DNA from: Persicaria tinctoria | Taxonomy: Eukaryota > Streptophyta > Magnoliopsida > Caryophyllales > Polygonaceae | NCBI GenBank assembly: GCA_037127255.1 | Contig: JBANSL010000004.1 | Coordinates: 14,763,967-14,827,966 of the forward strand | Reading direction: 5' to 3' | DNA: 64,000 nt | Part shown: positions 1-10,505 of the stretch, piece by piece | Numbering within the stretch: position 1 is the stretch's first letter | How the letters are laid out: every line of letters starts with the position of its first letter | The notes under the pieces: model-generated | Databases searched by the model: none | Told to the model about the DNA's origin: nothing | The model's input: only the letters and a program-made list of their open reading frames with translations | Program-made: the position numbers and the translations under genes

Positions 1-420
1 TTAGAGAACGAGAAGATCTCCCTGAATAATAAGATTCTAGACCAACAGACAGCCCTCATAAGTTTTACCAAATCCAAAGGCACTCTCGATAAGATGTTAG
101 GTGAGCAACAAAGCTCTCTAAACAAAAGTGGTATTGGTTACAACCCAAAGTTTTTAAAGAAGCAACACATTACCACTTTTGTAAAGGCTGAAGGAAGCAG
201 AACCTCTCCTATATGTCACCATTGTGCTAGAAAGGGACATGTAAAAGAGACCTGCCCCTACAGAAGAAAGGATCCTTATATTATTCGCAATACATTTCCT
301 GTTCATTTGAGAAAAGAACGGATAACACAAGTTTGGGTCCCAAAAGGCACTATTTTACCAAATATGGTTTACCCCAACAATGGATCCAAATTTGCTTATT
401 GGTCTAGCCACAAAGGTTGA
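1..420 (+). CDS. Copia gag polyprotein, C-terminal part (partial)
   Basis: The reading frame is open from base 1, so this is the tail of a longer gag. It ends with a retroviral zinc knuckle, C-X2-C-X4-H-X4-C, at about 214-255 (CHHCARKGHVKETC), which binds element RNA in the capsid. The stretch before it is charged and rich in Leu, Lys and Gln and could be a coiled coil. After the knuckle comes a basic tail ending in SSHKG. The stop at 418-420 overlaps a start at 417, so pol continues in another frame; in the family gag and pol are usually one ORF, which suggests a frameshift here. Lineage is inferred from the pol that follows. Confidence 0.8.
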   Translation, partial: LENEKISLNNKILDQQTALISFTKSKGTLDKMLGEQQSSLNKSGIGYNPKFLKKQHITTFVKAEGSRTSPICHHCARKGHVKETCPYRRKDPYIIRNTFPVHLRKERITQVWVPKGTILPNMVYPNNGSKFAYWSSHKG

Positions 421-3400
421 TGTTTGTTTTGCAGGAGATCACCAAGGTGAAAGAACACAAATGGATTATTGATAGTGGTTGCTCGAGGCATATGAGTGGG
501 AAGAGTTCTCTCTTTCATGATCTAAAGGAGCAATCCACGGGAACAATCACTCTTGGTGACAAAGGGAAATGCGACATTGTTGGTATTGGTAGTGTTGGAA
601 GTGATTCCAACCATAGTATTAAAAATGTCTATCTTGTCAATGGTTTAAAGTATAATTTGCTTAGCGTTTCTCAATTATGTGATAGTGGTAACAATGTCAG
701 ATTTAACAAGAAAAGATGTATAGTGTGCAGAGATGATACAGGTAAAGTTATATTGACTGCATATCGTTACAACAACATATACGCTGTAAATGCTGATCAA
801 GTGGTACAAGGAAGCTTAACCTGTTTAAAGGCCTTGACGGACGATCCAAAGCTTTGGCACAGGAGACTCGGTCATGTGAGTCCACATACACTACAGAAGC
901 TTGTGTCCAAAGGGCTTGTAAGAGGGCTACCTGAGATGGACTTCAAAGGTATTGACATGTGTAACGCTTGCACACGAGGTAAACAAACACGTAGCTCCTT
1001 CAAACCCAAAAAGGTTGTAATTTCTTCTAGACCCCTTGAACTTTTACATATGAATTTATGTGGTCCTATGCGAGTCAAATCTCCCAATGGTAAAAAGTAC
1101 ATGCTAGTTGTTGTTGATGATTTTTCTAGATATACTTGGGTTGCATTTTTGAAAGAAAAATCAGAGGCCTTATTTGAGTTTTCAAAACTTTGTTGGAGTT
1201 GCAAACTTTAAGAAATGAGCCCATAGTGTCTATCCGGAGTGATCATGGTAGGGAGTTTGATCAACTTCAATTTGATTTGTTTTGTGCTAAATATGGCATC
1301 TCCCATAACTTTTCTGCTCCTAGGACACCTCAACAAAACGGGGTTGTGGAACGCAAGAACAGCACCTTAGAGGATATGGCCAGGACTATGCTTTTAGAAA
1401 ATGCATTACCTAAAACCTATTGGGCTGAAGCTGTTAACACAGCTAACTACATTTTAAATCGTTGTCTTATTCGTTCCATCTTAAAGAAAACTCCTTATGA
1501 ACTTTTCAAAGGCCGCAAACCACTTATATCTTATTTTAAACCCTTTGGCTGTACTTGTTTTGTTCATAACAATGGAAAAGATAACCTTGGGAAATTTGAT
1601 GCGCGTAGTGATGAAGGTATATTTCTTGGCTATTCCACGAGTAGCAAAGCTTATAGAATCTTCAATAAAAGGACCCAGGTAGTTGAAGAAAGTATACATG
1701 TTATTTTTGATGAATGCAATGATGGTGCTTTGAGTGAAAGTGTTGCAGATATAGATCTTAATATCCATGAAGAGAACGAAGAAGGTGATGATGCTGCTAC
1801 CATGAACACGGAGAAAAGGAACATGCAGGAACCGATTCTTAACACTGAAGAATTGGCCAAAGGTGTTGAAGATGCGTCCAAAGCCCTTGGTGTCCAATCC
1901 AACAGTGTTGAGATGACAGAGACTGCTGTAACAAAACCTAACAGGACCACGGAGTCAGATGTACCACAAATCGATCCTGATAGTGTGACGAATCAAGGAG
2001 CTGAGACTAGCAAAAGGAAATTCAAATACTCCTCATCACACTCATTAAAGGATATCATTTCTGACCCTACTTCTAGTGTTCAAACTCGTTCTAAACTTAA
2101 AGATCTTTGTGCTTTTAACGCGTTTGTTTCTCTTATTGAGCCAAAGAAGGTAAATGAGGCACTTCAGGAGCCAGACTGGATTATAGCTATGCAAAGTGAA
2201 CTTAATGAATTTGAGAGGAACAAAGTCTGGACTTTGAAGCCTAGACCAAAGCATCAATCAGTCATTGGCACTCGATGGGTGTTTCGAAACAAGTTAGATG
2301 AGAATGGCAAGATTGTGAGGAACAAGGCACGGCTTGTTGCTCAAGGCTACAATCAAGAGGAAGGTATTGACTACGAGGAGACCTTTGCTCCCGTAGCCAG
2401 GCTTGAAGTCATTCGCATTTTATTAGCATTTGCATCTTTTATGAGCATAAAGTTATATCAAATGGATGTCAAGTGTGCTTTTCTTAATGGTTTCTTAGAA
2501 GAAGAAGTTTATGTTGCTCAACCCCCAGGTTTTGAAAGCTCAGAATTCCCCAATCATGTTTACAAACTTGACAAAGCGCTTTATGGTTTGAAACAAGCCC
2601 CAAGAGCTTGGTACGAGCGCTTGTCAAAATATCTTTTAGAAAATGATTTTAAAAGAGGGTTGATCGACAAGACTCTTTTTATCAAGACCAAAGGAAAGGA
2701 CATTTTGGTTATTCAAATTTATGTTGATGATATATTATTTGGTGCTACTAACACATCTTTGTGCAAGGAATTTTCTGACATTATGTGCAGTGAATTTGAG
2801 ATGAGCTTGATGGGTGAACTCAACTTCTTTTTGGGGTTACAAGTTCATCAATCCAAGAAAGGGATCTTCGTCAACCAAAGCAAGTACACTAAGGATCTCT
2901 TGAAGAAGTTCAAGATGGATCAATCCAAAGCAGCCAAGACTCCCATGAGCTCAACGTTATCTCTAGATCAAGACAAGACTGGAACAAGTGTCAATCAAAA
3001 GGAGTATCGAGGAATGATTGGATCTTTATTATATCTCACAGCTAGTAGACCTGACATCATGTTTAGTGTTTGCATGTGTGCTAGGTTTCAAGCTGATCCA
3101 AAAGAATCTCACCTCGTGGCTGTGAAGAGAATCTTTCGATATCTCAATGGCACTAAGGAACTTGGACTATGGTACCCAAAGCAAAAGGATTTCACTTTAA
3201 TTGGATATTCTGATGCAGATTTTGCAGGCTACAAGGTGGATAGAAAGAGCACATCAGGATGTTGCCAATTCTTATGAGCATCTTTGATCAGTTGGCACTC
3301 AAAGAAGCAAAACTCAGTTGCTCTATCCACTACAGAAGCCGAATACATTGCAACTGGAGCTTGCTGCTCCCAAATCCTTTGGATAGCTCAACAAATGCGA

Positions 3401-3637
3401 GATCTCGGCATCAACCTCAAGGGTATCCCAATTAAGTGTGACAATAAAAGTGCCATATCCATCACTAAGAATCCTGTTCAGCATTCAAGGACCAAGCATA
3501 TTGATGTAAGACATCATTTCATTAGAGATCATGTTGAAAAAGGTGATGTGTCCATATCTTTTATTTCTACTGATTATCAATGGGCTGAAATTTTTACTAA
3601 ACCTTTGGCAGAAGACAGGTTCACCTTCAGTAGATGA
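417..3637 (+). pseudogene. Copia pol (protease, integrase, RT, RNase H), broken
   Basis: Protease shows WIIDSGCSRHM at about 465-500. Integrase shows the HHCC domain (HRRLGH to CNAC, about 856-975), then the catalytic core. The usual first catalytic Asp is Asn at 1053-1055 (MNLCGP); SDHGREF near 1240 and ERKNS near 1350 carry the later acidic residues. The frame shifts at about 1190-1210 inside the core. RT is complete, with QMDVKCAFLNG and the YVDD box near 2720-2745. RNase H shows YSDADFAG near 3205-3230 and is cut by TGA at 3275-3277, after which the same frame continues to 3637 (STTEAEY, FTKPLAEDR). With a frameshift, stops and a changed catalytic residue it cannot make active Pol. Domain order is diagnostic of Ty1/copia. 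Confidence 0.9.
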
Positions 3638-4145
3638 GAGATTGGGATGCTTGACAAGGATGCACTTTCGTAGGGGGAGCTTTCCCTTTACGAAAGATAA
3701 ACTCCACTCAGTGTCAAGACCTTTGAGAGTTATGTCAAGGTCTGCAAACTGATCAGTGGAGTACATATATCGGATCATATATTTTTGGTTAATATCTTTT
3801 TAGATATTTAATCAATTATATTTGTTTTAATCGGATTTCAAAAATTGCCTATTTCTATGATTTCCTTAACCGTTAAGATATTTTATTTTTGGATATATAT
3901 TTTTAGTTACCTTGTCCAATTTTAATGGGCATTTGAATTTGAATTTGAAATTGAAAACCTTTCAAATCTTAGCAATGTAATGATTTCTTTCCTTGGAACC
4001 CTAAACCCATCCCATCAATCCGTCACCCTCTCTCTCTCTACTTAAACCAATCCTGTACCCGATTACAACCTACACTCAGAGTTTTCCAAACCCTTTCCAC
4101 TCCTTCATCTTCAACCTCTCAAAGAAACCCTATCCGACTACTTCC
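3638..4145 (+). other. Pol to env-like spacer of the copia element
   Basis: About 500 bases without a plausible gene. The first part still resembles the end of pol (EIGMLDKDA after a stop). It holds an imperfect hairpin at 3665-3696 around a purine run (TAGGGGGAG), then AT-rich sequence, then pyrimidine-rich sequence just before the next ATG at 4146. SIRE-type elements normally have such a spacer. Confidence 0.55.
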
Positions 4146-5855
4146 ATGGCACCCAAAACCAAGAAAGCTGTCACTCCCAAAAGACTTGGCGCCACCCCCA
4201 AGGGACGCCAGGCCACTGCTACCTCTCCCACACCCGAACCTGCTACTCAAGCCATCGTCCCAGCAGTTGTCCAGAGCACCATTAAGGCGAGCACGGCCAC
4301 GGCTCCCAAAGGCTCTCAAAAGCGCGCTGCTAAGAAACCCTTGAGTGCTAAACAAAAGGGGAAGAGAAAGATTCTGGCTGAGGAAGAGGACGAGGAAGAA
4401 GAGGAAGACGACCTTGATGCCGCCCTGGAGCGAGATGCTGCCAAGGAAGCTGAGGAAGAGGCCTTGAGATATAAAAAGGCCGATGAGGAGGCCGAACTTG
4501 CTAAGAAAAAGGCCGAGGAAGAAGCTGAGCGGATTCGGAAGAAAGCCGAAGCCGAGGAGGTTCCATCCGAGGAGGAGCCTGAGGAAGAAGAAGAAGAAGA
4601 GAACGAGGGATCCGGAGAGGACGAGGAACCTGAAGGTGATGAAGCGGGGTCCGGTGAGGACTCAGGGTCCGAGGAAGAGGAGGAAGAAACTCCTTCTCCT
4701 TCTCCTCCTCCTCCCCCGTCTCCGAAGAAGCGAAAAGCCCCTGCTCCAGTCAAGCCTCCATCCCCTAAGCGTACCAGGAAGGGCCCTATCAAGAGTCTTG
4801 TAGCGCCCGTCAAGAGAGCTGCTCCAACTGTTGCGCGCAGAAAGAACGCAGACCCCCCGGCCTATATCCAGGTAAATCAATCCTTGCCCTCCTCTTGGTT
4901 TTTAGATGCTGAGATTGCTGGTAAGTGGGTAGACGAGTTTCGTACTCGTAAGCTTAGCTGTTCAGATTTTTTAGACTTTGAATTCTTTGAAGCTTTGAAG
5001 ATGCCTTGCATTGAGCTCCTCAAAAATTCCCCAGCCCGGACTCTTCTTAACCGAGAAACTGTTTACTACCCTGAGCTTACCCGACTCTTTTACATCAACC
5101 TATAAGCCAAGAACGACACCGATGGTTGGTCTTTGGAGACTGTTGTCAAAGGGGTTAGAATCTCTCTCAACCCCAATGATTTTGCAGATCTCCTAGGCTT
5201 ACCTACCCCTGTTCCACCATCTGAAATCCACCCCTCAAAAGAAAATTGCATCATTCTAGCCCGAGCCAAATATCTCCTACCCGAAGCGTCCAACGGCACC
5301 TCAAAGCAACTCACCCACTCATCCCTAACCCTTGAGGCAAAAATTATCTTTAACATCATTGTTAGATGCCTCTTACACCGTCTCAACTCTGGCTCACTCC
5401 TAACCGACAATGCCATGGTCCTGCTCTCCCGCATTCTAAATGGCCTTGACCCAGATCTGACCAACACTATCCTTGGTACCATGGCCCATGCCAGAAAAGC
5501 TCGTAAAGGCTCTCGCCTCCCCTTTGCTACCCTTTTGACCCCTATCTTCAAAGCTTCTGGAATTGATGTCAAAAATGAAGAACAGCTGCGTCATACGGGT
5601 ATGTTCGACTCTAAAGGCCTTGAAAAGATTGGCATCACTCGGTCTCCCCAAGGGACCTTGAGTCTTGCCACTCCTTCAAAAGCCTTTCCCACTGCTCCAG
5701 CGTTCGATGAACGCATGGACAACCTAGAGTTGGGCTTGGAGGAAGTTCGCCTGGATATTAAGAAGCTGCAGAAGGAGGTGATGACGACGATGAGCGGGAT
5801 TTCAACGATGCTGGAAGGACTGTGTACGAGGCTCACTGATGATGCTCTGGATTGA
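4146..5855 (+). pseudogene. Env-like ORF of a SIRE-type copia element, one in-frame stop
   Basis: The ORF starts at ATG 4146 and runs in one frame to 5855 except for a TAA at 5103-5105, so it is one gene with a single nonsense codon. The N-terminal third is low complexity: a basic Pro/Lys/Ala segment, a long Glu/Asp-rich and Lys/Ala heptad-like stretch at about residues 75-180 (probable coiled coil), then Pro-rich basic sequence. The rest is a globular domain (EFRTRKLSC, KNDTDGWSLETVVKG, DFADLLGLP) like the conserved part of SIRE env-like proteins, followed by a short C-terminal coiled coil. I see no convincing signal peptide or membrane anchor, so an envelope role is only a family label. Confidence 0.75.
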
Positions 5856-6207
5856 ATTAACCTAAACCTTATCCCACCCTATCCCACCCCTGAACTTGTT
5901 AATTTGCTGGTTTTTGGAAACGTTTTCAAAACATTTGGTAACTTTTGGTGACTGTTTTACCTCCGCCCTTTGTTGAAAGACAAAAAGGGGGAGATGTTCG
6001 TTAGACTTTGAAAACCTTGTTTAAAGGTCGTGGAGGACCTTGGTCTTTGTTTTTATGGTTTTCAGTTGGATAGTTTTTGCATGCTTTAAAAATTTGATCC
6101 AACATTTGTCTAACCCTTGCAGGTACTTAGTCTGTGTTTGATTATGATATATCTGTTTTACTAAGTTGCAGGGATGCACAGGTTTTGTCTTTCATCAAAG
6201 GGGAGAT
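5856..6207 (+). promoter_or_regulatory. Copia 3' untranslated region with two polypurine tracts
   Basis: No gene is seen. Two purine tracts occur: AAAAAGGGGGAGA at about 5981-5993 and AAAGGGGAGA at about 6197-6206. The second directly precedes the LTR start TGATAACTCC and is the plausible plus-strand primer. Confidence 0.7.
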
Positions 6208-7205
6208 TGATAACTCCCTCCCTTGATGAGAATCGGAATAGATGTTTCAAAGGCTTTGACAGGATATTAGTGTCAAAGGCCTTGGAGCGTTAACAGTTGA
6301 TGAAATACAAAACCTACCTTTATTATTCGTATATTATTTTATCTTATTATATACTTCCATTATATTATACATATATGAATGACTAACCATTTCAGGAAGT
6401 ATAAATCGAGATTACATCCTTCCTTACAGGTTGAAGAGATCAGTTCAAAATAGATCATGGCGTTTCAAAGTATCCATATATAGAAGATTCCAAGATCGAA
6501 CTGATTCCAAAGAGCCGTTGGAGATCTGGTGATGAAGATCCTCACGCTCCATGCTATCTCCATGCTAGTATATAAAGGAAAGGAAGGAGAAGACAGAAAT
6601 ACAAGTGCTACACACGAGCTTCAATTCTTTCAAGCGATCTGTCTTCCAAGTGTCTCTCTGCAAAGCGCTCAAATAGTTTGTTGTTTATTTCAAAGCCTTT
6701 GAGAGTCACTGTGAGCTTATAGGATATATTTATTTCAAGTGTTACTCGAGAGTTTATAACTCGGGAAGTTGCACTAGGCTATTGATTTGCGAGAGTTAGA
6801 GGATTGTACTAGATAGCTGAGAGAGGTTGGGCTCTTCTAGATTGGTCTAGGACTCCAAAGGAACGTGAGTTGACTAGATTGCAATTGTATAGGAGAGAGG
6901 CTTCTCGGTGAGCTATTAGGATCCTAAGCTAAGCAATCAATAAAGCCTTTGAATCCTAGAGTTGTGGAAGAACCCTAGGCGGGGACGTAGGCCAGTTGTG
7001 CTGAACCTCGTAAACAATTACTCGTGTTCTTTACTTATTTGCTTTACCATTTTTCCGCACTTGGTTCGAATTGTTTAACTTTGTGATTCAGGTTCTTCTC
7101 AAAGGTTTTGGTACAAGCTCCAAAAGTCTTGAGACTTACTGCGAAAAACGGGCATACTCTATTCAACCCCCCTTCTAGAGTATTTATATATTACTTTGTT
7201 TTACA
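6208..7205 (+). repeat. 3' LTR of the copia element
   Basis: The LTR begins TGATAACTCC right after a polypurine tract and probably ends with CA at 7204-7205 (about 1.0 kb). A TATA box, TATATAAAGG, lies at 6569-6578. A C-rich stretch near 7166-7180 just before the end is typical of copia LTRs. There is no second LTR in the window to compare, so the right end is inferred. Confidence 0.7.
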
Positions 7206-7230
7206 TTATTGAACCTTTAGTAGGGGAGGG

Positions 7231-8503
7231 TGATAATGCATATCTTAGATAGGCATTATAGGCATTTTTAGTTTAGTTAGGTTGCATGTCGTTCATACTT
7301 TGCAGTTAATTTGCATCTTGTGATTATTCTGGAAGAGTTCGGATTCTGCGCAAATTTGTGATTATCTTGCATATTGAATCTGAACACATTTGGGAGATGC
7401 AACATCTTGAAGAGAAATGCGAGGAACATTGGAAAGAAACAAGGAATGAAGAGGAGAAAAGAGATTGGAGTTGGAGCTGCTCTCGCATTGGACGAGATGA
7501 TCTGGCAGCGGGAGATGCCGCGGCTGCAGCATGCATGCCGCGGCCGCAACAAAGGACGTTAAACAGGATATGGACAAGCAGCATATGCCGCGTCCGCAGC
7601 ATTGGCCGTCAGCGATGCCACATTTTGCTTAATTAAAACCCTAGTTTGTGTTAGTTGTTTTATGGCCGACTAGACTTTTTATAAGGCCGATTTATGTAAT
7701 TTCTCTTATACTTCTATTCTATTCTACGTGCATCAGACAATTTAGAGATTGAGCGATGTCTTCCATGAGGAACTAAACTCATCTGTTCTGCCCACAATTT
7801 GAAGCTTTATTTGGATTGATTGTGAGTTTCTAATTCCCGTTCCTTGTTTCCTATATTTGAATGCTTCAACTTCTTTGTTCTTGATTGTCTATTGTTTTGT
7901 TCTTTCTTGTCTGGCCAACTAGTTAGATCAATTCAATTGCTAAGGTTTTGTAGATTCCTGGTTGTGAACCTTAACCTAAGTGGCAAACTTGTTCCTTTAG
8001 GGCTGGTTGAACTAATTGAATGAGTAGGAAGTTGAATGTGTTGTTAAATCCCTCTTTACGGACTGCAAATACCTTGGCTAATCTCTGAACTTAAAGCGAT
8101 CAATTGGGTTAAATCCTTCTTTAGGGACTGTTCGATTGATAAGGGTTGCTAGGACTGGTTGGACTAGTAACTATATTAGGTCGGGACAACGACATTCATA
8201 GGAAACCTTAAAAGGACGAGAAGAAGTTACAATGATCGTTTCAAACCAAATAAAGCGAAAAGTTGTAGGTAGAATTGCTTCTCATAATTGTTTGAACCAA
8301 ATTCATTTACTTTTCTTTCGTCAATCCACTTTGATAAAAGGTGGAACTTTCACACTCAAAAAACCCCTCATTGGTTACTTAATTGACACCTAAATCATAC
8401 TTGAATCACAAATTTCCTTGTGGATGGACCTCTTACTTATTGCTATACTAGTTATAGGTTTGAGTTTTCTTTGACGGATCAACGACAGGTTTTCCCTACG
8501 TCA
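7231..8503 (+). repeat. 5' LTR of element A
   Basis: A 1273-bp LTR from TGATAATGCA to CGTCA. GC-rich palindromic modules with a GCGGCCGC core occupy about 7505-7615, and a TATA-like TTTTTATAAGG lies at about 7676-7686 just downstream. Small ORFs on both strands here are by-products of the repeats. The 3' partner is 51105-52376. Confidence 0.85.
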
Positions 8504-8507
8504 AATT

Positions 8508-8525
8508 TGGCGCCGTTGCCAGGGA
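8508..8525 (+). promoter_or_regulatory. Primer binding site of A (tRNA-Asp type)
   Basis: TGGCGCCGTTGCCAGGGA starts 4 bases after the LTR. It complements the 3' end of plant tRNA-Asp, the usual Athila primer, with one change (A for G) near its end. Confidence 0.85.
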
Positions 8526-8563
8526 TTTTTATTAATTCTTGTTTGTTTTTTGTGTTGATTTTG

Positions 8564-8590
8564 GTGTGGACCATCTTATATGGTCCATAC
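8564..8590 (+). ncRNA. Leader stem-loop at the gag start of A
   Basis: Arms GTGTGGACC and GGTCCATAC form nine pairs with one G-U, closing a 9-base loop (ATCTTATAT). The gag ATG at 8580-8582 spans the loop-stem junction. The same fold with changed base pairs occurs in C and E. Confidence 0.6.
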
Positions 8591-8667
8591 CTGTGCTACT
8601 AATTCTTCTTTGTAGAAAGCACTCCAGAAATGGCTAACGATGCAAATCGTACTCTAAAGGAGCTTAC
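8580..8667 (+). pseudogene. Element A gag, 5' fragment, interrupted by B
   Basis: ATG at 8580 opens with MVHTCATNSSL, matching the gag start of element E (MVHTRATNSSL), but meets TAG at 8613-8615. The next bases resemble E gag again (ATGGCTAACGATGC, then a match to the TLKEL codons) until element B interrupts at 8668. Gag resumes at 30749 after the duplicated CTTAC. This fragment has no function alone; it documents the insertion point. Confidence 0.75.
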
Positions 8668-10468
8668 TGTTGAAGGAGGAAATCGAGAATGCAAATAGAA
8701 TACGAATAAAACAAAGCAAACCGATTGGATCCCAGCAAATAATTACAAGACTCCCTCCCGATGTAGCAGTGGGAAGTCAGGAGCAATCCACGAGGAAGCA
8801 GGTCAGCGGATCCTAGGTAGCGGAGAAATCTCACGAACAGAAGTCGACAACAGATTACCTCGATCTCGACTAGGGTTAGTCGACAGAACATCGGACAAGT
8901 CGAATAGAGCAGCAGCAGTCATTGGCGGTTGGCCGATATCGAGGAGATTTACTCGATATCCAGTAACTTTCGTCGACGTCGAGTTCCTGCAAACCAGAAG
9001 CTACAGCGATCTAGGCGATCGAATATCAGTAGTCGATGTCGACCAGTTTTGGTCGATATCGAGGAGAAACAGAAACAAAAGAAAATAAAGAACAAGACTT
9101 TTTCGAAATAAACTATGTATGTAAGCAAACTTCCAAGATCGGGGTTTGCAACGATAATAACCAAGCATGCTTAAGGCAAGATAAATAACGATAATCATGC
9201 AAATCGCATCGAAGGATCAAACTTTCGCCTTTTCCAACAATTAGACAACTCTTTCAAGAAACCCTAATTGTATCTACCGATTTTAGGTTTACAATCCAAG
9301 TTGTTAGCATGGATCTCCATTGAATGGGTAATAAACACATAAAAGGTAGTAGATGCTCAAAACATGATAAAAGTCGGATCTTTAACTCAAACACGCATGG
9401 CTATTGTCGGGCTCACCCCAACCCTAGAAGTGGGTGGACTACTCGCTCTTCATCGCAATCGCAGACATTGATTGAAAAGAAATAACTTGCATAAACTAAA
9501 TTCAAAGTCTTTACAATCCCGGCCCTCCAACTTTCGTTGAATGCCAAAACCCTAAAACCTTTGAACTCCTAAAACTCTCTATGGAACTACTTCTCTAGCT
9601 TCTGAAATTGAATTCATGGAAAATCAGCCCCATGGGCTTTATTTATAGGCTTCCAATCCTTGTTAATCAAGGAAGGAAATATTTATCTAATATCTAAAGA
9701 TAAAACTTTAATAAAAGGAACATTTATAATAAAAGGAAATATATTTAAATATTTTCATGTGTGGATAAATCTTCTCTCCATGGATAAATCTTGATAGACT
9801 TGATAGATCTTGGATAGAACTGGATAGACTCGGACTCCCTCGCTTCCAAGTAAGCCCAACTCGACTCGGACAGCCCACAGCGTCACGCGGCCTAGGAAAG
9901 TTTTGCTCGGTATCGAGTAATTTACTCGATATCGGGGAAATGTGGTCGTCGACTTGGCTGTCTGACTTTCTCGAGCAACCTCTCCCCGACCTGGCTCAGA
10001 CAAGTGGTCTTGGTTTTGTCGATATCGAGTAATTTACTCGATATCGAGAAGAATTGTTGTCGGTCTCGGCTTGTCTGGTCAACTCGAGCAGCTCCTCCTC
10101 GGATCCTAGATCAGGTGTGGATGCTGGACTTAGTCGATATGGAGGAATTATGTCGATATCGAGTAAAAATTGTAACTCGAGTTGGCTTGTTCCTCAGTTG
10201 TGCTTCTCGATTAGGCTTTCCTCGATCAACCTTGGTTCACATCGTTTGTCGATATCGAGTAACTTTTAGCTTTCGTCTCCTTTCCTTGGTTTTGTCCCGG
10301 AATGGCTCCAAATTCTGTAATATTAAACCAAAACTTATGTAGATCTCCATTTCTTGCAAATAAGCACATATTACATAAATTCGACATATTCCCAGCCCGA
10401 AATATGCAAAGTGTATAGAATATGGAGCTAAAATGTGCATTTCAACATGGCTATTTTAGTGGACATCA
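8668..10468 (-). repeat. 3' LTR of element B
   Basis: An 1801-bp LTR, TGTTGAAGG to GACATCA on the plus strand, read as TGATGTCC to CTTCAACA on the minus strand. The minus-strand TATA-like box (TATAAATAAAG) lies at about 9635-9650. Clusters of TCGATATCGA modules lie upstream of it (about 9905-10265) and downstream (about 8934-9062). A perfect palindrome with 13-bp arms is at 10020-10046. Confidence 0.85.
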
Positions 10469-10505
10469 AATCACCCCATACTTAAGCTTGCTTGTCCCCA
10501 AGCAA
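10469..10505 (-). promoter_or_regulatory. Terminal stem-loop and PPT of B
   Basis: On the minus strand the stem TTGCTTG / CAAGCAA closes a GGGA loop (10488-10505). It is followed by GCTTAAGTATGGGGTGA and then the 3' LTR. This is the plus-strand primer region of B. Confidence 0.7.

Larger units (their letters stand above)
1..7205 (+). mobile_element. SIRE-like Ty1/copia retrotransposon, 5'-truncated by the window edge
   Basis: The order gag end, protease, integrase, RT, RNase H marks a Ty1/copia element because integrase precedes RT. A long second ORF between pol and the 3' LTR is typical of the SIRE/Maximus lineage. The window opens inside gag, so the 5' LTR and PBS lie outside and no TSD can be tested. 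The copy is dead: one frameshift in integrase, stops in pol and one stop in the env-like ORF. The 3' LTR end at about 7205 is inferred from a terminal CA and is the least certain boundary. Confidence 0.85.

Noticed and set aside
4316..4813. 165-codon minus-strand ORF rich in Ser
   Set aside because: It is antisense to the Glu/Lys-rich part of the copia env-like ORF; the Ser runs come from complementing GAG/GAA codons.
5981..5993. Start of the copia 3' LTR at TGTTCGTTAG
   Set aside because: A purine tract precedes it, but the tract at 6197-6206 is preceded by the TTTTGTC-TTTCATCAAA context usual for this lineage, so 6208 is preferred; the first tract is kept as a secondary PPT.
7277..7636. 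Overlapping ORFs on both strands in the A LTRs
   Set aside because: Same reason: low stop density over GC modules and no known domain.
8508..8525. tRNA-Asp gene fragment
   Set aside because: Only the 18 bases complementary to the tRNA 3' end are present, right after an LTR; this is a PBS, not a tRNA gene.
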